Below are positions 14,560 through 22,880 of a stretch of DNA of 24,912 nucleotides, one piece after another (position 1 is the first letter of the stretch; every line of letters begins with the position of its first letter). This stretch comes from Myxococcales bacterium (GTDB lineage Bacteria > Myxococcota > Polyangia > HGW-17 > SLPX01): contig SLPX01000342.1 in NCBI GenBank assembly GCA_007131745.1, positions 1 to 24,912 on the forward strand. The letters are read 5' to 3'. Under the pieces are notes generated by a model, which saw only the letters and a list, made by a program, of their open reading frames with translations, was not told the origin of the DNA and did no database searches. The translations under genes were made by a program, and so were the position numbers.

Positions 14560-16872
14560 ATGAAATACGTTACCACGGTTATTCTGGTAATACTGACAAT
14601 GATCATGGGTTTGTATGTGGCCTTGAGCGGGGAGTCGGAAGAAACCCCCGGAGCTCGGGAAAAGAGGGTTTTCGAAGGTTTTCAGCCCAGGGAAGTAAAG
14701 GCTGTTTCATGGGAAAGAGAAGACGACCGGATCCGAGTTGAAAAAAAGGACGGTCGATGGATGATCGTTGAACCGTCGGAGTTTCCGGCAGACAGCGAAG
14801 GAGTGGAAGCGCTGCTTACCGATTTTGAGACGCTTTTCTACTCCCGCAGGATCTCTAAAGATATCGACAGGGCGGAATACGGTCTTTCGCCTCCGAGTGT
14901 CACCGTCAGGGTCGAGGGAGGTTTGCCAGGAGGCAGAGAAGCGGTTTTGCGGATCGGGGGAAGCGACCTGACCGACCGCTACATTTACGTTGCACGCGGG
15001 GAAAAAGACGAAGCCCTGGTGGTTAGCAATCACGTGAAAAACACCCTGGACAAGGGGTTGGACGATATCAGAAGCAAGGATGCATTAATCTTTGATTACG
15101 AGAGGGCCGAATATGTGCTTCTTCAATCCGATATAGGGAAGGAGGTCCGGGTGAAAAAGATCGGGAGATCATACGCTCTCGTGAATGAAGATGGCTCTCT
15201 GAAATTGAGAGCGCACAGGGAGACTATGGAAGACATCATGAGGAGACTCGAAACGTTGAAAATGAAACGTTTCGTCCAATCAGGGGAAAATGCCCTTGCT
15301 GAACATGGTCTTGATGAAGTATCCCGGCGCGTGATCGTAACCCTTGATGACCGGGAGGAGCACGATCTTTTGATAGGCGGTGAATGTGAACTGGAAGGCA
15401 AGATCTATGAAGGCGAATTTCTTGTCGGACGCATGCAGCCCGCACCGGCAGTGTTCTGCCTCGCCGCGAGTGATGTTAATCGAATTCTTCTTCCAATGGA
15501 GGAACTGCGAGACATCAGGTTGTTGGATCTCACGGCCGGAGAACTTGAGGAGATATCGATCCGGGCCGGGGAGGAAGAACTTGTTTTAAGACAGGTGCGC
15601 GGTGAATGGACCCTGGGAGGTCCGGAATTGCGGGACAAAGTCGATGAGAAAGACAAGGAGAGCGGGGAGACCGCCGGAACGGATGGCAAAGACGAAGATC
15701 ACAAAGCGGCCGAAGATGCGAGCAGGTCGGATCTTGATATCATCTCGCGTTTCGTCGACGAGATACAGGCGTTTACCGCGCTCGGGTTTGCTTTTCCCGA
15801 TGAAGACGAGCTAAAAGATTACGGGTTTGACCCACCCGCGGCTGTCATGGCCTTCAAGACTCAAGACGGGGACGAGCAGGTTCTCATGATGGGAGCCGAA
15901 ACAGACCGGCATCTCTATGTAAGGAGAAAGGGAGAGCATGGAGTGGTGGTTGTGCACCGGGAATTGAAACAGCGGTTTCAGCCCGATCGCTTGACGTTCA
16001 GGCATCGAGGGGTACTGGAATTCGACAACATGGATCTCAAGAAAATCCGGGCCGTTAGGGGAGCCGTCGAGGAAGTGTTGGAAAGAGACGAAGGAGAATG
16101 GAAACTGGTCAAGCCTGTTGAAATCGGGGCCGACAGGGATGGAGTGGAAACCTTTGCTCGAGTGGCAGGACGGTTGAAAGCGGAGCGCTATGTAGCGCCC
16201 GTTGCAAGGCCGGAACACGGCTTGGGAACGAGGGATGCGCACAGGCTGGCTTTCACTGTTGAGTCACCGCCGGTTTACGGAGCGGACGGCATAAAGAAGG
16301 AGGGCACCGGCGAGACAACTGTTCACGAGTTGGAAATCGGTCCGTCGCGGGAACCGGCCGGTTGTTTCGGCCGCCTCCTTAGCGGAGACCGCTCCGTGTT
16401 CAGGCTGGACGAGTTGACATGCTCTGATTTGAGGGCGTTCCTGGCCGACAGGAACCTTCTCGATTTGAGAGCGTCCGCGGTGCAGAGCCTTCGTATTCGG
16501 GGACCCAGGATTATCGAGGAACTCGAAAAGAGGGGTCCCGAGTGGCATCGAAAGGCCGGGCCGAGGGTGGACAATATAGCAGTGGAAGATTTCATAGGTT
16601 TGCTGGCCGGACTCCGCGCCCGTGGGGTCGCAGGTTATCTCAGGCCGCGGGATGCTCATGGAGCGCACGATCCACATGTTTCTGTTTCGGTCGAGACCGA
16701 AAAGGGAGTGGAGAAAACCTTGCTCGTTGGATCGGAAGTGGAAGGGGCCGGAGGCGGGAGGTATTGCTGGGTCGGAAACCGCGACATTCTTTACATCCTC
16801 TCTTCAGCCGATGTGAAACGCTTGGAAGAAGGAGTCAGACAGCGGGTTGTCGCACCGACTCCAGGCCTATAG
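14560..16872 (+). CDS. DUF4340 protein with five tandem modules
   Basis: A 770-residue protein with an N-terminal membrane anchor (about 2-23) and an otherwise exported, very charged chain. DUF4340 (PF14238) partners GldF/GldG-like proteins. I read five copies of one ~150-residue module. Each has a strand-rich start, a W-containing strand, a helix pair and the marker (Y/H)G(L/F/A) at residues 107, 249, 421, 553 and 700, then a short (I/M/V)G-x-E strand pair. A low-complexity acidic insert (about 358-390) interrupts the third copy. It probably forms the extended periplasmic part of the ABC complex. GGGAG lies just before the ATG; the gap to the GldG-like gene is 42 bases. No clear terminator follows. 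Confidence 0.85.
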   Translation: MKYVTTVILVILTMIMGLYVALSGESEETPGAREKRVFEGFQPREVKAVSWEREDDRIRVEKKDGRWMIVEPSEFPADSEGVEALLTDFETLFYSRRISKDIDRAEYGLSPPSVTVRVEGGLPGGREAVLRIGGSDLTDRYIYVARGEKDEALVVSNHVKNTLDKGLDDIRSKDALIFDYERAEYVLLQSDIGKEVRVKKIGRSYALVNEDGSLKLRAHRETMEDIMRRLETLKMKRFVQSGENALAEHGLDEVSRRVIVTLDDREEHDLLIGGECELEGKIYEGEFLVGRMQPAPAVFCLAASDVNRILLPMEELRDIRLLDLTAGELEEISIRAGEEELVLRQVRGEWTLGGPELRDKVDEKDKESGETAGTDGKDEDHKAAEDASRSDLDIISRFVDEIQAFTALGFAFPDEDELKDYGFDPPAAVMAFKTQDGDEQVLMMGAETDRHLYVRRKGEHGVVVVHRELKQRFQPDRLTFRHRGVLEFDNMDLKKIRAVRGAVEEVLERDEGEWKLVKPVEIGADRDGVETFARVAGRLKAERYVAPVARPEHGLGTRDAHRLAFTVESPPVYGADGIKKEGTGETTVHELEIGPSREPAGCFGRLLSGDRSVFRLDELTCSDLRAFLADRNLLDLRASAVQSLRIRGPRIIEELEKRGPEWHRKAGPRVDNIAVEDFIGLLAGLRARGVAGYLRPRDAHGAHDPHVSVSVETEKGVEKTLLVGSEVEGAGGGRYCWVGNRDILYILSSADVKRLEEGVRQRVVAPTPGL

Positions 16873-16949
16873 AGAAATCCGGCGGTTTGCGGCTTTTTAG
16901 AGTAAAAATGTCGTGGAGCCAAAAGAGCCGCACTTGTGGATGCAATACA

Positions 16950-16979
16950 TTGACATTAGGGGGGGCGGACCTTTATTCT
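16950..16979 (+). promoter_or_regulatory. Promoter of the 17119 membrane-protein gene
   Basis: TTGACA (16950-16955), an 18-base G-rich spacer and TATTCT (16974-16979) form a candidate vegetative promoter. Its start near 16986 gives a leader of about 130 nt. It marks the boundary between the ABC operon and the following genes. A short frame from a GTG at 16913 crosses the promoter and is therefore not called. Confidence 0.55.
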
Positions 16980-17118
16980 ATGACGCCTATGATGTGGTTA
17001 ATCCGGAACCGCCTGTAGTGTTCGTCGATGAAGTTTTTGAAACTAGGATTGTTGAGAACCGGCAACCCGGGCCGGGTAGAAGAGCGGCCGGTGCTTGTCA
17101 ATACATAGAGGTGAAAAA

Positions 17119-17886
17119 ATGGGTTCGATCGGCATGGCTTTGTGCCTTCTTATGATGGGAAACGCGGGAGTGGCTTCTTCATCGGATATGAAAAGCGGAC
17201 ACGCTCCGAATGTCCGGATGTTGGGGTCTAATGTAGGTACATTTGCATCGGTGACGATTCCTTCCGCGAGTCGGCCGGACCTGGATTTGAGAATAATGCC
17301 TACTCTCGCTTCCCTGGACAGGGCGCGGTTTTTCGAGGACACGGATGAAGATATTTACCACGAAAACACCAAGAGCGTGATGCATGCATTCGGGTTGGCT
17401 TTGTTGCCGACGCTTTTTTACAAGCCTTTGTCCATAGCACTGGCCTGGCATTATTGTGATACGAAAGAGAACAAGCGTTGGGTGGCTTTCTTTACAGCGG
17501 TGCCCACTGCGGGTTTTGGAAGCTTTTACGGAGAATGGGAGTGGGCGGGAGTGATTGCCACGGTGGGAGATCTTGCCGGCTCGGTTTTGATGTCCTGGTA
17601 TTTCTACGATGAGCACCAGGTGAGAAACCAACCCGGCGGTTCGCAGACAAAGTTGTGGGCGGGGCTCGGGGTTTCGATGTTTTTCTGGGTGTTCGATATG
17701 GTGATGGGGCCGGTGGCGGCAATGCAGTTTAACAGCAATCTAAGGAAGCGTTACCTGAGGAAGTCGGAAGCCCCCAGGACGCGGATATACGATGTTCCGC
17801 CTGAGCCGGAAACGGGAATGGCGGACATAGGACCTCAGCCTGTTGATCGGAAACCTTTCGTTGTAGGATATTCGGGTCGTTTTTGA
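17119..17886 (+). CDS. Exported or membrane protein of unknown function
   Basis: A 255-residue protein. Residues 1-20 look like a signal peptide (MALCLLMMGNAGVASS). Residues 21-80 are soluble. Hydrophobic helices lie near 87-111, 119-135, 142-163 and 178-201, and a Pro-rich basic tail closes the chain (~205-255). The pattern of short helices rich in Gly, Ala and Trp (YGEWEWAGVIATVGDLAGS) recalls small P13-like or DUF5683-like membrane proteins, but I cannot assign a family. I chose the ATG at 17119 (AGAGGTG upstream) over an in-frame TTG 24 bases earlier. It has its own promoter; thioredoxin follows after 57 bases. Confidence 0.72.
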   Translation: MGSIGMALCLLMMGNAGVASSSDMKSGHAPNVRMLGSNVGTFASVTIPSASRPDLDLRIMPTLASLDRARFFEDTDEDIYHENTKSVMHAFGLALLPTLFYKPLSIALAWHYCDTKENKRWVAFFTAVPTAGFGSFYGEWEWAGVIATVGDLAGSVLMSWYFYDEHQVRNQPGGSQTKLWAGLGVSMFFWVFDMVMGPVAAMQFNSNLRKRYLRKSEAPRTRIYDVPPEPETGMADIGPQPVDRKPFVVGYSGRF

Positions 17887-17943
17887 GGGCAGCGGGTTTT
17901 TGCTGCAACAACTACAGGTTGAATTTTTTCGGAGGTATTCAAG

Positions 17944-18273
17944 ATGGCCGGTCAAAGAACATTGGAAATCACGGATGATAATTTCGAGGAAAAAGTAATG
18001 AAAGCCGACAAGCCGGTTCTTCTGGATTTCTGGGCTGAATGGTGCGGCCCATGTAAGGCTGTAGCGCCTATTCTGGAAGACCTTGCAGTCGATTATGAAG
18101 GCAAAGTGTACATAGGAAAAGTTGACGTGGATACCAACCGCAAGGTTGCCACGAAGTACCAGATTCGTTCCATTCCGACCCTTTTGCTTTTTAAGAACGG
18201 TGAGGTCGTGGGTCAGAAAGTAGGCGCGGGGTCCAAGGCGGGATTAGAGGAGTTTTTGGAAAAGGCTTTTTGA
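17944..18273 (+). CDS. trxA: Thioredoxin
   Basis: A 109-residue single-domain thioredoxin with FWAEWCGPCK (active Cys34 and Cys37) and the cis-Pro segment SIPTLLLFKNG. It has no signal peptide, so it acts in the cytosol as a disulfide reductase for ribonucleotide reductase, peroxidases and similar substrates. Length and all key residues are normal. GGAGG lies at good spacing before the ATG. The stop TGA is followed after one base by the next start, indicating a shared transcript with the small 18275 gene. Confidence 0.96.
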   Translation: MAGQRTLEITDDNFEEKVMKADKPVLLDFWAEWCGPCKAVAPILEDLAVDYEGKVYIGKVDVDTNRKVATKYQIRSIPTLLLFKNGEVVGQKVGAGSKAGLEEFLEKAF

Positions 18274-18274
18274 G

Positions 18275-18604
18275 ATGGTGAGATTATTCGTTCCACAGGA
18301 TTGGGTAGACAGCGCTCACATGTCCGACAGGATTGCCGTTGAAGGGCTTTTCATGGATATCAAAGCGGACGGCAAGCGTTATCGATTGACGGAAGCGGTC
18401 AGGATTTTGGCGGTTGAAGGCGGAGATCCTGATCATCCGGCTCTCGTCGGCAAGGTGAAGACGCATGAACAGATAGTTTCACTGGGCGGTGAGCAGATTG
18501 GAGATTCCCTTATATGCGGTGAAACCGCGTACAGGGTACAACAGGGTTTTATAGCGGAATATGAAGGGCAGGGAGACCCTGTTTCCATCGTTTTTCGAGC
18601 TTAA
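18275..18604 (+). CDS. Small conserved-looking protein of unknown function
   Basis: A 109-residue soluble protein with no signal peptide. It shows alternating beta-strand pattern with two short acidic turns (VEGGDPDHPALVGKVKTHEQ, about 49-68) and a single Cys in LICGETAYRV. The size and strand pattern suggest a small beta-barrel or PilZ-like fold, but the motifs RxxxR and D/NxSxxG are absent, so I leave it unassigned. The start lies one base after trxA, which suggests coupled translation. An in-frame ATG at 18320 is an alternative start. Confidence 0.7.
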   Translation: MVRLFVPQDWVDSAHMSDRIAVEGLFMDIKADGKRYRLTEAVRILAVEGGDPDHPALVGKVKTHEQIVSLGGEQIGDSLICGETAYRVQQGFIAEYEGQGDPVSIVFRA

Positions 18605-18686
18605 AAATAATCCTGCGGGGCTTTTTGCGAGAGAGAATCAAGGCATTAGAGCCTGATGGCAGGGAATCCGGAGGAAGAGAGACGCC

Positions 18687-19415
18687 ATGAATTTTGTGAG
18701 GTTACATGTAAACGTGGATCACGTGGCAACAATCCGCCAGGCCCGAGGGGTATCTTACCCCGACCCGGTCTGGGCCGCGACTGTGTGCGAGTTGGCAGGT
18801 GCCGATGGAATCACGGTTCACTTGAGAGAAGATAGGCGTCACATTGTTGATCGTGATGTTCGGCTTCTTCGAGAGACGGTCAGGACGGTATTGAACCTGG
18901 AAATGGCGGCCACCGAGGAAATGACCGCAATTGCCTGTGACATCGGGCCGGACATCTGCACGCTTGTCCCTGAAAAGAGGGAGGAAAGAACCACGGAGGG
19001 CGGATTGGCGGTGCAGGGCGCGGACCTGGAAAAAACCATAAAGAAACTCACATCCGCGGGCATCCGGGTGAGTCTGTTTGTTGACCCTGAAATTGGAGCG
19101 ATTAGAGCTTCCGCTGATATGGGCGCAAATATGATAGAGCTTCATACCGGAGATTACTGCAACAGCAAGGGGGGAGTCAGGGCCAAGGAATTGAACCGCC
19201 TTGCTGCTGCGGCCGAGGAAGCCATGAGTTGTGAACTTGGTGTGGCCGCGGGTCATGGTTTGGACTATCCCAATGTACGTGAAGTAGCCGCCATACCCGG
19301 GATCGAAGAGTTGAACATAGGTCATGCCATCATCGCACGTTCGGTTTTTTCCGGTTTGGATCGAGCGGTGAGAGACATGATAGATACCATCAGAATCGGA
19401 GTGTTCGGTTCCTAA
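18687..19415 (+). CDS. pdxJ: Pyridoxine 5'-phosphate synthase
   Basis: A 242-residue TIM-barrel enzyme that joins 1-deoxy-D-xylulose 5-phosphate and 3-amino-2-oxopropyl phosphate, the ring-closing step of DXP-dependent vitamin B6 synthesis. The family motifs are all present: [16 protein letters not shown] (6-21), HLREDRRHI (45-53), [28 protein letters not shown] and [12 protein letters not shown]. Length is normal. A purine-rich GGAGGAAGAG lies before the ATG. It follows the trxA pair by 82 bases in the same direction. pdxJ often neighbours acpS or recO, but here neither is present. Confidence 0.96.
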   Translation: MNFVRLHVNVDHVATIRQARGVSYPDPVWAATVCELAGADGITVHLREDRRHIVDRDVRLLRETVRTVLNLEMAATEEMTAIACDIGPDICTLVPEKREERTTEGGLAVQGADLEKTIKKLTSAGIRVSLFVDPEIGAIRASADMGANMIELHTGDYCNSKGGVRAKELNRLAAAAEEAMSCELGVAAGHGLDYPNVREVAAIPGIEELNIGHAIIARSVFSGLDRAVRDMIDTIRIGVFGS

Positions 19416-19668
19416 GGGCTGGTGGCCTGGGTGGTTTTTTTGTCAAATTGTCAATGAATGAGAAACAGGGGCGGGTCGAACTGTCTTTCTGTCCAACCTT
19501 TCGGCGTTTACAGCCCAGGCTGATTCTACCTTGACTGTTTTATATGCCACGTGAAAATCCTTGAAAACATTGGGTAATATTTGTGTTGAAGGGGCTTGGG
19601 TTTTCTCTGTAGAAAAAAACTTGTTTCAACGCAAGGTGTTGGCGCGCCGATTGCATCAGCATTTCTTC

Positions 19669-20277
19669 ATGAAACGAAGAAGTCAAATAAAGAGTAAAGA
19701 GTTTGAAGAGCAGATTCTTCCTCACACCGGGGAGTTTTTCAAGCAGGCCATGTTTCTTACCAGGGACAAGGATGATGCAGCGGATCTTGTTCAAGATGCT
19801 CTGCTCAGGGCGTTTGACGCATGGGAGAGCTTTGAGCCCGGGACATCGGGGAGGCGTTGGTTGAGCAGGATATTGCGCAACAGCTTTTACAGCAAGTGCC
19901 GCCGCAAGACCCGTGAAAAACAATGGCTTGCGGACAGAGCTTGTGTGGCTCACAGTTTGCACTCGGGCGGTCTGCGAAGAAGCAACTGTTCCCCTGAGGT
20001 GACGGCTTCGGAGGATGTTCTGAAAGAAGAGGTGGATCGCGCTTTTTCAGATTTGCCACGGGAGTTCAGGCGTGTTTTGGAACTCTATTGCATGGAGGGG
20101 TTGTCTTACAAGGAAATAGCCGGGTTGATAAAATGCCCTGTAGGTACTGTAATGTCGAGAATTCATCGCGCCAGGCAGCGTTTAAAAGAATCTATAGAAC
20201 AATCGGGAGGATTCGGTCTTGAAAACAAACCGGACCGTCTTGCCGGCGTTGTCGATTCTTTTCTTGTGGCCGCTTGA
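19669..20277 (+). CDS. ECF-type RNA polymerase sigma factor
   Basis: A sigma-70-family regulator of about 202 residues. Region 2 reads AMFLTRDKDDAADLVQDALLRAFDAWESF, split in the middle by the usual acidic turn, with GRRWLSRILRNSFYSKCRRK for core and -10 contact. A Ser/Cys-containing linker follows, then region 4 with FSDLPREFRRVLELYCMEG and the helix-turn-helix LSYKEIAGLIKCPVGTVMSR for -35 recognition. It would direct a stress or envelope regulon. I chose the ATG at 19669 because homology begins there; the frame is open back to a TTG at 19561, and no strong ribosome site supports either. No anti-sigma gene lies next to it; the next gene is convergent. Confidence 0.88.
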   Translation: MKRRSQIKSKEFEEQILPHTGEFFKQAMFLTRDKDDAADLVQDALLRAFDAWESFEPGTSGRRWLSRILRNSFYSKCRRKTREKQWLADRACVAHSLHSGGLRRSNCSPEVTASEDVLKEEVDRAFSDLPREFRRVLELYCMEGLSYKEIAGLIKCPVGTVMSRIHRARQRLKESIEQSGGFGLENKPDRLAGVVDSFLVAA

Positions 20278-20300
20278 ATTCCGAAGCGCGCCGGGTATGG

Positions 20301-22838
20301 TCAGGATTCCGGCCAGTTCGTCGGTAGACTGATACGGCAAGCGCCTTCGGGGATGTTTTCTTCCCTGGCTTCTCCAAGCGGGTTGGCGAATCCCGCCCTG
20401 GTCACACCGTTTCCGAGTGTCAGAATGAATGGCGCTCCGCCTGCAGGTTCGTCATAACGGTTTGTGAGTTGAAAAGCTATCCAATCGAATTTGAACCGCT
20501 CGTGGAGCTGTTTCCAGCTTTCCACACTCTGTTTTTTCGGGGAAGCCGATGGTTTGGCCCGCGCTATCAATTCAGTGGGAGCTTTGTGTTTTTCCAATAT
20601 GCCTAGAATGTGGGTGGCGAGTTGCCTGTTGTGGGAAATTCCTTCTCCCGCAGCTGCGACGGTACGGTAAAACTTCTTTGTGGTTTTCTTTTCATGCAGC
20701 CTGGAAAGCCCCAAAATGGCGTTCAGACGAACATGTGGATCATCGTGGGTTGCCATTTTCCATAGCAACGAGTTGGATCTCGCTCTTTTTTCGAGCATTC
20801 CTATGGCGGCCGAGATGTTAATCAATAGTGCGGGATGGAGGTCCGATGCCCATCTTTTTTCAAGGTGCGGCAGGGCCCGCGGATCTCCCAGTTTTCCAAG
20901 CGACCATGCTGCAGCGGAGGCGAGAGCTGCATTCGAGTCTTCATCGAGTGATTGCAGGAGAATTGGGAGCGCTCTTTTGTTTTTCAAGTCTCCAAGCATG
21001 GAAACTATCTGAATTCTCTTTTGCGCATCCACTCCGTCTTCTTCCAGAAGATCCAAGAGGAACCTTGCCGATTCCGGATTTCGCGCCGCGTGGATTGCTT
21101 CCAGAGCGGGCAATGAAATATCGTGTGACGCGCGGCGAGCCATTTCTGCAAGCTTGCGCATTGTCTCCTTGTTAAACTCTCTTCTTAGCAATGTTCCCAC
21201 GGCCCTCATGTATGCGGCCCGGGTGTTTATGGACAGGGATACGTCTCTTTCAAGCAACTCGACGAAGTGTTGAGCTCGTTTCGGATCTCCCGCGCGCCCC
21301 ATTGCATCCGCGGCTTCCATTCTGATCCTGACATCGGTGGAACGTAGCATAGGCTCTATAGCATTCTGAGCGCGGGGATCTCCAATCAAACCCAGAGCGC
21401 GTACCGCAGCCGCCTGAACGTCCGGTTGGGGATGTTCCAGCAGGGCGATGATCTCGGGCACTCCACTTTTCGCTCTTAGACGTCCCAGGATGCCGACGAT
21501 TCTTTTGAGGATGGTATTGTTTTTCGTTTTTAGTTCCGCCAGGAGTGGTTCGATGCAACGCTCATCGGCTCGAGGTTCCAAGGCATCCAGTATTTTGAGC
21601 TTAAGGTCATCGGATTCCGATTTTTTCAAGAGACGCAGCAGAGGAATAAGAGCGGACTCATCTCCGCATCTTACCAAGGCTTCTACAACGAGTTCTTCGT
21701 TGACTCTTTCGCGGCTCAGTTCTTCAACCAGAACCCCGGAAGCACGGCTGTCTCCGATTTTGCCCAGTATCGATACGATTGTTTGGGCTTCAGCCGGATG
21801 TATTTCGGTTCGGCTCAACTGTTTCACGGCCTGATCCACCGCGGCGCTTCCCATGATTTCCAAAGCATCCCTCGCGGTTGCTCGTTTATGAGTGTCCCCA
21901 AGAGCTTTTACAAGCGCTTCGGCTGCCTCGTCCGTGCCGATTTGAGCAAGGGCCGTCGCCGCGGCCCGTTGCATTTCCGTGGAAGAATCGGTCTGAAGTA
22001 TTTTTATCAGGGCAATGACCGCTTGCCTGGAACCAAGATTTCCCAGTGCTCGGGCGGCTGTTTGCCGGATCTCCGGGGATGGATCCGCGAGCGCCCTGAG
22101 CACGGTGGATGCCGAGCGGGGATCGCCCAGGCTGCCGAGAGTCTCGATCACTTTTTCCCTGACTTCTCTTGCAGAATCCCCGGATACTTCCATGAGTGAG
22201 ATGACGGTGCGCGGATCAGGGATTTTTTTCAATGCGGAAACAGCCGCAAGGCGGACTTTGACCTGGTCGTCGCCAAGCCTAGCCAAAATAGCCGTCAGGG
22301 AAGCCGTAGCCCGCATTTCACCAAGGGTTTCCAGTGCGGCGATGCGAACATCCGGTTCAAGATCACGAAGCGCTCTTGTAATCGGCCCGACGGCCTTGGT
22401 TGATCGGCCCAGAAGCCGAACGGCTTCAACCCGCCGTTCTGTTTCGAAATCGTTTAACCATGGGACAAGCCTCTTGAAAACCCTTTTAGAACCCTTATCG
22501 ACAAGAATGTTCGCTGCTTTGCGTCTCACCTGCCATTCATCGTCGTCCAGGAGATCAAGAAGGTGTTTTTCGATGCGTTGCAAGGGATACTTATCGAGTT
22601 CTTCCAGCGCGGTTAATTTTTCATCGACCGAATCGCTCTTAAAAGCTTCTAAAAGAGTCTTGAATCGTCCGGGCCATTCAAAACTCGAATCTGCTTCCGT
22701 TCTTCTTTCACCGAAGCTCTTCGATGGTGGAAAGACAAGGAATATGAACAATACGGGTAAAGCGCAAAGTTTCCATGAAGGGTTGAGAGAGCGGTTGGAA
22801 AACCGTTTTCTTGTAGACCTTGAATTTGTTTTTTCCAT
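20301..22838 (-). CDS. Exported HEAT-repeat protein, 845 residues
   Basis: After a basic N-terminal region, residues ~24-43 form a signal peptide (LCALPVLFIFLVFPPSKSFG). From about 55 to 740 the chain is a long array of HEAT/PBS-lyase-type repeats of about 31-33 residues, with recurring motifs such as RRKAANILVDKG, VRIAALETLGEM and VQAAAVRALGLIGDPRA. The last ~75 residues (from about 770) are not HEAT-like and contain an aromatic beta-rich segment (FKFDWIAFQLTN). HEAT solenoids bind protein partners, so this is a periplasmic or surface scaffold. It is third in a minus-strand run after a TonB-like C-terminus and a 7TM-HD protein; the gap to the HD gene is 42 bases. Convergent with the sigma gene. 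Confidence 0.85.
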   Translation of the reverse strand: MEKTNSRSTRKRFSNRSLNPSWKLCALPVLFIFLVFPPSKSFGERRTEADSSFEWPGRFKTLLEAFKSDSVDEKLTALEELDKYPLQRIEKHLLDLLDDDEWQVRRKAANILVDKGSKRVFKRLVPWLNDFETERRVEAVRLLGRSTKAVGPITRALRDLEPDVRIAALETLGEMRATASLTAILARLGDDQVKVRLAAVSALKKIPDPRTVISLMEVSGDSAREVREKVIETLGSLGDPRSASTVLRALADPSPEIRQTAARALGNLGSRQAVIALIKILQTDSSTEMQRAAATALAQIGTDEAAEALVKALGDTHKRATARDALEIMGSAAVDQAVKQLSRTEIHPAEAQTIVSILGKIGDSRASGVLVEELSRERVNEELVVEALVRCGDESALIPLLRLLKKSESDDLKLKILDALEPRADERCIEPLLAELKTKNNTILKRIVGILGRLRAKSGVPEIIALLEHPQPDVQAAAVRALGLIGDPRAQNAIEPMLRSTDVRIRMEAADAMGRAGDPKRAQHFVELLERDVSLSINTRAAYMRAVGTLLRREFNKETMRKLAEMARRASHDISLPALEAIHAARNPESARFLLDLLEEDGVDAQKRIQIVSMLGDLKNKRALPILLQSLDEDSNAALASAAAWSLGKLGDPRALPHLEKRWASDLHPALLINISAAIGMLEKRARSNSLLWKMATHDDPHVRLNAILGLSRLHEKKTTKKFYRTVAAAGEGISHNRQLATHILGILEKHKAPTELIARAKPSASPKKQSVESWKQLHERFKFDWIAFQLTNRYDEPAGGAPFILTLGNGVTRAGFANPLGEAREENIPEGACRISLPTNWPES

Positions 22839-22880
22839 ACCTATCCGTCGTTATTAATCGGTTGCCTTGTTGGAACTCTC

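Noticed and set aside
16913..17155. 80-residue frame from a GTG
   Set aside because: It has no ribosome site, spans a TTGACA/TATTCT promoter and runs into the next gene out of frame.
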